Below are positions 9,639 to 19,000 of a DNA stretch of 64,000 nt, one piece after another. Made by a program: the position numbers and the translations under genes. The notes under the pieces are model-generated. The model made no database searches and had not been told where the DNA came from. It worked only from the letters and a program-made list of their open reading frames with translations. Within the stretch, counting starts at the first letter, position 1, and each line of letters starts with the position of its first letter. Origin of the DNA: Rhodococcoides corynebacterioides NBRC 14404 (GTDB taxonomy: Bacteria; Actinomycetota; Actinomycetes; Mycobacteriales; Mycobacteriaceae); NCBI RefSeq assembly GCF_001894765.1, contig NZ_BCWV01000003.1, forward strand, positions 1 through 64,000, read 5' to 3'.

Positions 9639-12600
9639 TAGCTTCCCCTGTTCTTGGACGAATCGAGATCGAGTGCAGCGATGGCGGATTCGCGATCGGG
9701 CGCACACACGGTCCAGCCGGCAGTCTGCAGACTCTCGCGGTCGGAGTCGGTCAATTCGACATCGCAGACGACCCGCACGGCCGGCCACGACAGCTCGACA
9801 GGAAGACCGTCCACCTCTTCGCCGACCACGGGAGCGGGCAGACCCGCATCCGCGAGTCGGACGACGACACCCTTGACTGCGTCGGTCACCTCGTCGAACA
9901 CGGTCTGCCAGTCCGCGGAAAGACTCACCGCACCGTCCGTACTCCCCGTGGACGGGGCCGCGGCGGGAGTCGGGGCTGCCACGCTCATCGACGCGGACTC
10001 CAGATGGCGACGTGTGGTGAGCACGGCCGGTCGCTGCCGGAGCTGGAGGAGGTTCGACCACAGTAGCCATTCGCGCCACGCATCGGCGGCGTTGTCACCC
10101 AACGCCTCGTCGGCGTCGTCCAGCACGACCGCGATCTCGCAGTCGTGGAATTCCGACGATGGAACTCGCACGGCGACAGCAACGGTCGACGACCTCCAGA
10201 CCACCGTGTCGGCGTTCTCCACGTGCGTCGTCGCCCCATCGAGCGCGGCGAGCGCCAGCGATTCCACTGGCGCTCCGCCTGTTCGCACACCGGACGCCGC
10301 CAGGACAGGCAGAGCCAGGACGGGGAGGAAGTGAGCGAGGGACTGCCGGGGAACAGCCGTGGGTGCCTGAACCCACGCGACGAGGAGGTCGAGAGCTGTG
10401 CCGAAGACGAGGTCGAGCGAACTTTTCGCGAGACCGTCGCCGGCGAAGCCGAGCACGCTCGGGACGTGCTCGCGTCCGAGCGCCGCGCTGTCGACCGGTG
10501 TTCCGAGCAGATCCTGGTGGGTCACCGCCACCACCTGGTAGCCGCCGTCGCGCAGGTTGCGGCGCTTCTCGGCATCGTCCGCGAGACGGTTGTGCGCCGG
10601 TGTGGCATGCCACCGGCGCCCGTCGGTAAAGATGGCCGTGGGCGGAACGCCCGGGTTGACCGAGGTCAGCAGGAAATCCGGTTTCGAGCCCAGGATGTTC
10701 TCCTGGGGCCGCATCGTCCATCGGTTCGTGGGACCGAGCGCGATGCCGAGGACGATGCCGCGATCCGACGGAGCTTGTGTGACGTGTGCCCCCAGCGCCT
10801 CGAGACGACGGGTGAACTCGGCCCGAAAGCGTCTCTCCAGTGCGGACTCCGGATCGTCGTCGACAGGCTCGTCGTCCACGATCGTCCAGGTCATCTCTGC
10901 CGGCAGATCACCGTCGTCGGTCGGCGTTTCCTGCCCGGTCAGAATCGTCCGCAGGTGCCGCTCGGCGGCACTCCGAGAGGTGTACCGCACCTCGGCCGGC
11001 GCGGCAAAGGGGAGAAGGCATTTGTCGCAGGCGAGTTTGCCATCACCTGCACAGGGGCACGTTGCCACCACCCGATAGGCACGAGCCAGTACGTCCCAGA
11101 TGTTCTCCGGTCTCGCGAGATCGGCGAGGTATCCCGTGCCCCCCGGTACGACATCGTGGACGAGAAGGCTCGGCACCGTGGTCCCCGATGACGTCGGGTC
11201 GTGCACGACGACCACCTGAAGGTGGTCGGGGTCGCCGCCGATGCGCTCGCGGAGACCGACCAGAAGCGCGGACGAGAGTGAGGGAATGGCGAACGCGTCA
11301 CCCCAGGTCACCGACGCGGGAAGACGCAACACCAGCCCCTCCGTGGTCAGCGAGCGTGCCAGGGCGATGGACACGGTCGACTCGGTGGGCGCCTTGCGCA
11401 GTGAGCACCATGGCCGATGCTCCTGGGGATGGTTGCGCCGCGTGTCGGTATCGAGCTTTCCGCACTCCGAGCACACTCTGAACATGGTGGCTTCGACGTC
11501 GTGACCCGCCAGCTGCCGCGTCGACCCACCCACGCGGCTACCTCCGGTGTTGATCCACCGGATGGTCATGTCGCGGCGGTGGGTGACGCCGAATCCGAGC
11601 GACTCGACGAACCACCGTGTGACGAAACGCGTCGGGTCGATGTCCGCGGCAGTCACGATCGTGAACGGAGTCCGTTGCCGCTCGTCTCGCGCGTCGTCGA
11701 TGACCGCCTCATCCCGGCGAATGACAGCGGACACACTGGTCAATTCGACGACGGACAACGCTTGGCCTGTGTCGGCGAGTGCCGCTGTGCCGCACCGAGG
11801 GCACGAGCTCGGCGCGGTGGGACCGCCGGCGGGCTCCGCGACGTAACCGCATGCAGGGCAACACGTCCACGTTCGGACGGCGTCGTTGTCGATACCGAGG
11901 TCGACGGCGTCGATGTCGATCGCGTAACCCCCCGCGTAGAACGTCGAACCGGGGGCGAAGTCACGCAGCGCCTGAGCCGACGAGCGCGTCAACTCGAAGT
12001 CCGTCTGGCGCCAGTCCGCCGACGTCGGATCGATCCAATGGACGGCGACTGCAAGCGTGACCGAGTCGTCGAGCAAGGTGTAGTTCGGTAGAAGGCCAAA
12101 CGTCTCGAGCGCGCTGATCCAGTACTGCGACCGCAGAGACGCGAGTTGCTTGGCGACCAATCCGACCGCGACCCGGGCAGTACGATCGGCGGCCTTGTCA
12201 TCCTCGGTAGCTGCGCTGGACCGAGCCCGCGCCCCGAGTTCGGGGAGGCTCGCCTGAATGGCGGCGCTGCGGTGCACGAGCGTCTCGACGCGGTGCTTCC
12301 ACTCGGCGGACGCCCGGTGGCACCGCATGGCCAGGTCGCTGGTCCCGGGGCCGTCGACGGGGCGGGGGAACGCCTCGAGGCGCTCCGTCACCTGCGCATC
12401 GAGGCCAGAGAAGCCGGCCAGGAACTCCGCCACGTACGCGTCACCGTTCTCCTCGGCATCCGCGATGAGCTGTCCGAGGTACGAGTCGGGGCCGGTCGCG
12501 GCGAGCGCCTCCGAAATGCTTCGAGGGTGGACGCGGTCTGAGCGACGCGCCGACCGGTCGGCCACCGACGCCACGAACTGTCGGCGGAGTATTTCCTCCG

Positions 12601-15600
12601 CGTCGAGGTAGGTCGCCGGCGGCCGGACTGCGCCGTTGATGGTGGTGGTCGGCCTGCTGAACCGAGGCAGCTGATCGCCCCGTCCCGTCACGAACGCCAG
12701 AGCCACGGCGTTACCGGTGAGACGCCCGGCACGCCCCACGCGCTGGACGTAGGACGCCACCGATCGCGGGAGTGACGACAACATGACGGCCGAAAGGTCA
12801 CCGATGTCGATACCCATCTCGAGCGTGGGTGTCGCGACGAGCACATTCGGCGCGTCAGGCTCCGGGTCGCGCGACTTGAACTCCGATTCGTAGGTCAACC
12901 GGGTTTCGTCGTCGAGCAACGACGTGTGCTCGCGGGCGACGACACGTCGAACGTCGTTGTCGCGATACATGTCTCGGTAGAAATTGTCGGCGATCGCGTG
13001 CGGCTGCATCGTGCCGACACATCGGTCGAGGAAACACGGCCCGTGGGCGAGTTGCTCCGTTGCCGTTCGACCCAGGACGGTGACGTCCCCGCACAGCGAA
13101 CACACCAACGAGGCCGAGGGCGTCGCAATCGCACTGTCCGACAGAGGAAACACGACGACGGCGCTGGGTGCGAGTGCAAAAGTCCTGTTGCCGCTTTCGG
13201 TCGCCGACTCCCCGATCCACCCGTCGCGCGCGAGGCGTTCCATCACCGTCCTGGCCGCCACCGCACCTTCGGCACGCGTCAGTCCGAGGTTCTTCGCGGC
13301 CCACTGCGCATGCCATCCTCGCTGAGACGCCACCGGTTCGAGGTCGGAATCCGACTTGCTCAGAGTCCCGATCAAGGGGAAACCGGGGGCGGAGTTTCCG
13401 CGGCCGAAGGCGGGCATGCCCTCACTGCGCGGGCGTCCGCCGGTCACCCGCCAACGCGAGCCGTCCTCGAAGCGGAATTTGTCGAACCAGACGTGGGCAA
13501 TGGCCCCGCGCAGCCGCATGTGCTCGAGCACTCCACGAACCCACCTGACGACTTGCTCGTCCGAGGCGGCATCCCCGAACGCCAGCTGGATGCCGGCCGA
13601 TTCGGTTGCCGCGCGGCCGACAGTGCGCAACGCGGCCACCGGGACGGCGACTTCGGCCACGGCCGTACCGGTTCGGCTCAGGGTGCGTCCGACGGTCGAC
13701 CGGAGGCCGAACTCGAGGAACAGGTCGAGTAGAAGCCGTTTCGCCACGCGGGCACGGGAGTCCCCCACCTGGTGGAGCCGCGGCCGGCTCCAGAACGTGG
13801 AGAACTCGGGTCGATCCGCCAGATCCGGCGGCAGCAGGCGGTACCGGGCATGCTTGTCGTCTCCGGCGTCGGAGATCATGCTCTGTGAGAGGGATTCGAG
13901 ATCGATGCCGGACCCTGGGATCGATTGTCGAATGAGTGCCCGCAGCGTGAGCGACCGTGACCGAGCTTGGACGAAGCCGGCCCGGTGCGCGGCGTCCTGG
14001 ACGCTGTCGGTGAAAACGAGGGCGCGCTTCTCCGCCGAGTCGAGATCGGGGGTACCGAACATCGTCGACAGCGAGACGGACAGCATCGTGGCGATCGCAG
14101 AACCGAGAAACCGGATGCCGTCCCTCTGGCCGCACGACGGACAGACGTCACGTACGGAGTTCGTGCCCGCGTCTGCACCGAGGTCGACGAGTACCGGTAC
14201 GGCCCCACCCTCGGCGATGGTGGTGTCATCGGGTCGCTGAGTGACGATGCGCCGCTCGGCAATCACGAGCCACGCCACCCGTGCGTCACCGGGGGCGTCG
14301 GCTGCGGCTTCTGCGTCGACCGATTCGAGCGGGAGGTCTCCCTCCGCCGGAGCATGAATGAGGGCTCGGAAGCGATCGTCGTTCGCGGCCCGACGACGAC
14401 GGATGGTGGTTTCGTCGCCGTCGAGGTCGGCGCCGGTCGGCGCCAGGACGACGCCCCATCCCGACCGGTTGCACAGCCGGCAGTACACGGCGGGGAGTGT
14501 CGGTGGCGCGTCCGATTCGCCGTCGAGCGGGTCGACCGCGACGCCGTCGTCGCTCCACACGAAGGACGGCGCGCCGGCTACGGCTCGGTCGAGTCGGGTG
14601 AGTTCGCGGACCCAGAGGTGCACGTCGACGGAGACGGCATCGCGGTTGGGTCCGTCCGCGCGGATGTGGCTGAGGGCCGTGATCACAGCGCCGAGGGCCA
14701 AGCGTCGACGGCGACGATCGTTCCCGTCCGGGCCACGGGTGACGGGATCGGCGGGCGACCGGAGCTCGGTCGAGCCCTCGAGGGCAGTGGGCTCGAAGAC
14801 TCCCGAGTCGACCAGCTCGTCGAGAGCCGTCGCGTTCGTCGTCGAGGCGACGAGTCGTGCTATCAGCGGGTGGGAGCGGACGATGTCGAGTGGTGTTACG
14901 TCCGCGCTGGATCCCCCCGGTCCCGACAGGGCGGCGCAGACGCGGGAGGTGACGTCTGCGGGGCCGTCACCCTCGGCGGCCTCGGCAAGCGCGGACACCA
15001 AGTCGTCGTCGATGGGTGCTCGGGTCACGGGTGGGTGGTCGGCGGTGACGTCACCCGGTAGTGCCCATTCGTCGATGCCGAGACGGGATTCCGTGACGAC
15101 ACAGTCCGGCCCGAACGCTTCGCCGAAGACGGTCTCGGCGAAGTCCAGCATGGCAGTCGGATCGCCACCATCGCCCAGCGTGGCCGAGGTTGCGACGGGG
15201 GTGACTGTGCCCAGCGGGCCCGATCCGGTCGTGACAACAGCATTCGCGCGGTTGGCTCGAAGCGTCATGCCCAGGCGACGCAGCAGCATGGACACGTCGG
15301 TGCCCTGCGCGCCGTCGTAGGTGTGGAATTCGTCGAGGACGAGATATTGCAGGCTATCGGCGCTCTGCTTCCACAGTCCCGCGTCCGCGCTGCGGAGCAG
15401 AAGTTGGTCGAGCATCTTGTAGTTGGTGAGGAGTATGTCCGGGGCGACGCTACGAATGACCTCACGGTCGGTGATGAGACCGTCCGCCGTGACGATCGTC
15501 CGCTTCTCACCGCTCTCGCCCGTGTAGAGGGCGGCGGTCACGCCGGCGAGAGCCGAACTCGACGCGATCAGCCGCGCGAGCCTGCCGGCCTGGTCATTGG

Positions 15601-16045
15601 CCAGCGCATTCATTGGATACAGAACGATGGCCTTCGTGCCGGTGACGCCTCGCCTCTTGGCGCGCTGCACGTGGTCGAGAATCGGGTACAGAAACGCTTC
15701 CGTCTTGCCGGAACCGGTGCCCGTGGTGACGAGTGTCGGTTGTGGCCGCACGTCTCCCCCGTCGGGACCGCGGGAGTTGAGCCGCTCGAACGCGGCGGCC
15801 TGGTGCCCGTAGGGCGTGAACCCCTCGTACCACTCCAGGTGATTGCGCCACCCCTCCGCCGCCGGACGGAACGGAAGACGCAGCCGCACATAGGGTCCCC
15901 GGAACATTCCGTGCTCCGAGTCCGACAGGAAGTCGTCGAGTGCCCGCCGCGCATCCGGGTCGGACAACGCGAACGTCGTCCCGAGGTAATCGATCAGACT
16001 CGCCGAGATCCGATCTGCCTGCGCCAGAGGCAACAACTCCGCCAT
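9638..16045 (-). CDS. DruE-like DEAD/DEAH helicase with DUF1998 and Vsr-like C-terminus
   Basis: A 2135-residue helicase, the size of Druantia DruE and larger than MrfA-type DUF1998 helicases. Walker A TTGTGSGKTEAF lies near residue 105, the Walker B variant VLDEFHTYDG near 232, and motif VI YVQRVGRAGR in the second RecA domain. Zinc-ribbon-like cysteine pairs occur around CSLCGD, CCPACG and CSECGK. The DUF1998/MZB cysteine cluster CPCAGDGKLACDKCLLPF is near residue 1660. A tail follows with KPDFLL, then AIFTDGRRWH and KRRNLRDGGYQVV, which resembles the Vsr/DUF559 nuclease fold. The ATG at 16045 overlaps the methylase stop by one base (TGATG). DpdJ of the Dpd system is a related alternative. 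DruE-like is my best assignment, made on domain order and size. Confidence 0.82.
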   Translation of the reverse strand: MAELLPLAQADRISASLIDYLGTTFALSDPDARRALDDFLSDSEHGMFRGPYVRLRLPFRPAAEGWRNHLEWYEGFTPYGHQAAAFERLNSRGPDGGDVRPQPTLVTTGTGSGKTEAFLYPILDHVQRAKRRGVTGTKAIVLYPMNALANDQAGRLARLIASSSALAGVTAALYTGESGEKRTIVTADGLITDREVIRSVAPDILLTNYKMLDQLLLRSADAGLWKQSADSLQYLVLDEFHTYDGAQGTDVSMLLRRLGMTLRANRANAVVTTGSGPLGTVTPVATSATLGDGGDPTAMLDFAETVFGEAFGPDCVVTESRLGIDEWALPGDVTADHPPVTRAPIDDDLVSALAEAAEGDGPADVTSRVCAALSGPGGSSADVTPLDIVRSHPLIARLVASTTNATALDELVDSGVFEPTALEGSTELRSPADPVTRGPDGNDRRRRRLALGAVITALSHIRADGPNRDAVSVDVHLWVRELTRLDRAVAGAPSFVWSDDGVAVDPLDGESDAPPTLPAVYCRLCNRSGWGVVLAPTGADLDGDETTIRRRRAANDDRFRALIHAPAEGDLPLESVDAEAAADAPGDARVAWLVIAERRIVTQRPDDTTIAEGGAVPVLVDLGADAGTNSVRDVCPSCGQRDGIRFLGSAIATMLSVSLSTMFGTPDLDSAEKRALVFTDSVQDAAHRAGFVQARSRSLTLRALIRQSIPGSGIDLESLSQSMISDAGDDKHARYRLLPPDLADRPEFSTFWSRPRLHQVGDSRARVAKRLLLDLFLEFGLRSTVGRTLSRTGTAVAEVAVPVAALRTVGRAATESAGIQLAFGDAASDEQVVRWVRGVLEHMRLRGAIAHVWFDKFRFEDGSRWRVTGGRPRSEGMPAFGRGNSAPGFPLIGTLSKSDSDLEPVASQRGWHAQWAAKNLGLTRAEGAVAARTVMERLARDGWIGESATESGNRTFALAPSAVVVFPLSDSAIATPSASLVCSLCGDVTVLGRTATEQLAHGPCFLDRCVGTMQPHAIADNFYRDMYRDNDVRRVVAREHTSLLDDETRLTYESEFKSRDPEPDAPNVLVATPTLEMGIDIGDLSAVMLSSLPRSVASYVQRVGRAGRLTGNAVALAFVTGRGDQLPRFSRPTTTINGAVRPPATYLDAEEILRRQFVASVADRSARRSDRVHPRSISEALAATGPDSYLGQLIADAEENGDAYVAEFLAGFSGLDAQVTERLEAFPRPVDGPGTSDLAMRCHRASAEWKHRVETLVHRSAAIQASLPELGARARSSAATEDDKAADRTARVAVGLVAKQLASLRSQYWISALETFGLLPNYTLLDDSVTLAVAVHWIDPTSADWRQTDFELTRSSAQALRDFAPGSTFYAGGYAIDIDAVDLGIDNDAVRTWTCCPACGYVAEPAGGPTAPSSCPRCGTAALADTGQALSVVELTSVSAVIRRDEAVIDDARDERQRTPFTIVTAADIDPTRFVTRWFVESLGFGVTHRRDMTIRWINTGGSRVGGSTRQLAGHDVEATMFRVCSECGKLDTDTRRNHPQEHRPWCSLRKAPTESTVSIALARSLTTEGLVLRLPASVTWGDAFAIPSLSSALLVGLRERIGGDPDHLQVVVVHDPTSSGTTVPSLLVHDVVPGGTGYLADLARPENIWDVLARAYRVVATCPCAGDGKLACDKCLLPFAAPAEVRYTSRSAAERHLRTILTGQETPTDDGDLPAEMTWTIVDDEPVDDDPESALERRFRAEFTRRLEALGAHVTQAPSDRGIVLGIALGPTNRWTMRPQENILGSKPDFLLTSVNPGVPPTAIFTDGRRWHATPAHNRLADDAEKRRNLRDGGYQVVAVTHQDLLGTPVDSAALGREHVPSVLGFAGDGLAKSSLDLVFGTALDLLVAWVQAPTAVPRQSLAHFLPVLALPVLAASGVRTGGAPVESLALAALDGATTHVENADTVVWRSSTVAVAVRVPSSEFHDCEIAVVLDDADEALGDNAADAWREWLLWSNLLQLRQRPAVLTTRRHLESASMSVAAPTPAAAPSTGSTDGAVSLSADWQTVFDEVTDAVKGVVVRLADAGLPAPVVGEEVDGLPVELSWPAVRVVCDVELTDSDRESLQTAGWTVCAPDRESAIAALDLDSSKNRGS

Positions 16046-19000
16046 CAGCGCGCTCCGGTGCCGGTAGTACTCCGCCCCGGCGGAGTCCCGCCGACGATGC
16101 CGAAGCGGCGTTCGAATTCGGCGTAGGCCTCGCGCATATCCTTCTCGCGATCCAGGAACTGGAAGGGCAGCTCGTACACGTAAGTATTCCCAGACGCATT
16201 CGTCGCCGTCCGCTGGTCGACCGTCAAACGGTCGCCCTTCTTCCGCCACTCGACGAGGACTGACTGAGGCACTAGGCGTCCGTTGGCGTCGTACAGGTAA
16301 GTCTTGCGGTCGTAGCCGTAAAGAACCGGGAACTGCGTGCGGTAGATGGTGCACAGCTCGTCGGCGGTGAGGCCGAGGCCCAGCGCCACCAGGGCATCGA
16401 TTTCGACCTGGGCCTGGCGCCTCGTGACCGCCAGACGGAGGGGAGTCGACGTGGTCCAGGTGCTACTAAGGTCGTCAGGATCAGCGTTGAGTTTCACCAG
16501 AACATCACGCTCGAAGCCTGGACGGAAGGCATCCCGCCACAAATCCGCATAGGCGGAAGTGAGGCACTGCAGCCTCAACGAGCGCAGAGCAAGGGCGTTC
16601 ACGATGTCAGTGTTTTGCACCCAGGGCGTGCGTGAGATTGCTCCGAACGACAGTGTCGCTCTGGGTGCGGCACGCATCGCAAAATCGGCAACCAGGGATG
16701 CTAATACTGCTGAGCAAGCGGCCATCACAGTTCGCCCGAGAGACACCCAAATTGCCGAAATCCCGTGGATATGCGCCGCTCCCGGCGGGGTTATCGAGGG
16801 GATCGTCGTGCGTTCACCCGTATTGGCCGCCATGTATCGCCACACAATCCGATAACAATCTCGCGCCCGTACGGTACGCAGAACACCGTTCTCGTCGCGA
16901 ACCTCCCAGGTCGTGTAAGCCGCGTCGTAGCGCGCCCGGTCGCCCGCAGGCTTGTAGGACGTGGCGGGAATCCAGTCGGGCGGCAGGGCCTCCAAATCGA
17001 CCGGCGACCAATCCTGGTTGTTGCGCATGGTGGGGTTGGGCGTTTTGTACGCGGGGTTGCCAACGTGGATGTGCGGGCCCTGCAGGATGACGTCATCCCA
17101 CGAATCGGGAACACCCCACCCGGAGTCGAAATAGCCCTTCCTGCGATCGGTGGTCTCGTTCCAACCAGCGGAAAACAGAAGACCCAGGTCGCCTAGCCGA
17201 GGTGCTTCGGCCAACTTCGCCAAAACCGTGTTCGCGACGGAGTTCACTGTGTAGACCATGCGGGTTCTTCGCGCCGGGACGGCATCGTCTTCGAGCACGA
17301 TTTTCCACGAAGCCAGAATCTCGTCGTCGACAGCAATGATGCGGCCTGCATGCGGCCGAAGATCCCAATTTCCGTCGGAATCCTTTAGACCGGGCTCGGC
17401 TCCGCTGCCGTCGTGGACCAGGGAGCGTTCGACAGTGTCCGGATGATAGAGCGACGCGGCTGACAGGAAATGCGGATCGCCAGGCGCCCCATATGTGTGT
17501 ATCCCGTAGGTCACTTGGTCGTGCACCTCATACAAAAAAAGTGCGTTCGTGAATTGCCAGTGCCGCCGGAGCCGCTCGTAAGTGGCCTGACGCAGGGCAC
17601 CAGCTTTCTCGTCGGTGAAGTGCGACTCAGGATGTACGAGAGTAACCACACCGGTAGCCGCCCGATGCTGCCACGTGCGTTCCATGAAGCATCGGTACAG
17701 ATCGGAACGGAGCCCAGACAAATGCGGATACTGCCTGGGGTCACCGACGAATGCGGAAACCGCGAGGATCTCGGACGTGCCCGACACAACAAGGTCTCGA
17801 ATGCGGGACTGTTGCAGAACATTGTCGCGGCGAATCGTATATTCCGCTTGCGTCGATTTTCCAGTCAGCGAAAACCACGGGTCGCCCTCAGACAACAGGG
17901 CGTCGACGTCAGTGTCAGGTCGAACCCACGGCGGGTTCCCTACCTGCAAGTCGAAGCCGCCGCGACGGAAGACGGAAGCGAAGTCGAGCTCCCAATGGAA
18001 AAACCCTTGCCGTTCAGCGATTCGCTCAGCCACAATGAGCCAGGGGTGGTCCTTCTTGACGTCCTGCGTCGACTTCGCACCCGACAGCGTGCGATCGAAT
18101 CCCTCTGCGGTCTCCAGGTCGTTCCAGCTGCGGATGTCGAACAGGTCCAATTGACCGTCTCGCATCTCGCGGGCAGTCCGATTGATCGGGCTGCCGAGAA
18201 GGTCGGTCAGGGTGGCGATCCACTCCGCCGTCGTGGGCGGTGCAACAACTTCGCCATCGACCATGGCGTCACTATCGACCAGGGGCCAGAACCACAACGC
18301 GCACCACGCGTCCATGACGCGCCGGAGCCGTCGATACGCGCCGTCCGGGTCGGCGAGACTGGCCTCGATCTCGGACCTTGTGACCACGGCGTCGCGGTCC
18401 GTCGCACGGGGTTCTGCGCCCCACAGATCGAGATTGCGCGCGACCTGCGCCTCTGCTATTTCGAAGCGCCGCGTGGCCAGTAGCCACAACGTTTCCACCC
18501 GCGCTGCGAGACCGGCCAGCACCGACACCTGCGCCGCGGTGTGTGCCGGCCGGAGCGATTTTCTCCACTCGGTCACCCGAGCGAGCTGCGTCGGCGCAAG
18601 GTCTTTCGCGTCCTTCGCCCCAGTGGTCGATCCCCACCCACTCGTTGGCACGAGGAAGTGGTGGATGCCGTTCTTGGGGGCACTCATCGGGTAGCCCGGT
18701 GCGACCTCGTCCAGGCGGACGTCGACCGGGGTAGCGTCCAACCATCCCCGCGCTCGTAGCTCTGCCCCCGGGATGAGCGACCGTCGAGCACCGATCAAGG
18801 AGTTTCCCCGTCGCAACCGCAGACCAAACCACGGCGCTTCGAGATCACGCACCATCGTGTCGAGCCACAGCGAAATCTCGGCGAACTCCACGGCCGTCGC
18901 GTTGAGGTCGACCCCGTAGACCTGGTGGAGTGCGATCGACGCCTTCACCTTCTGCAACTCGATGGGGTAGCGCTCGGGGTCTATCTTCTCACCGCGTTCC

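Noticed and set aside
10145-15320. Long plus-strand frames opposite the DruE-like helicase
   Set aside because: Arg/Pro/Ser-rich translations without domains; the minus strand carries a continuous helicase with all its motifs.
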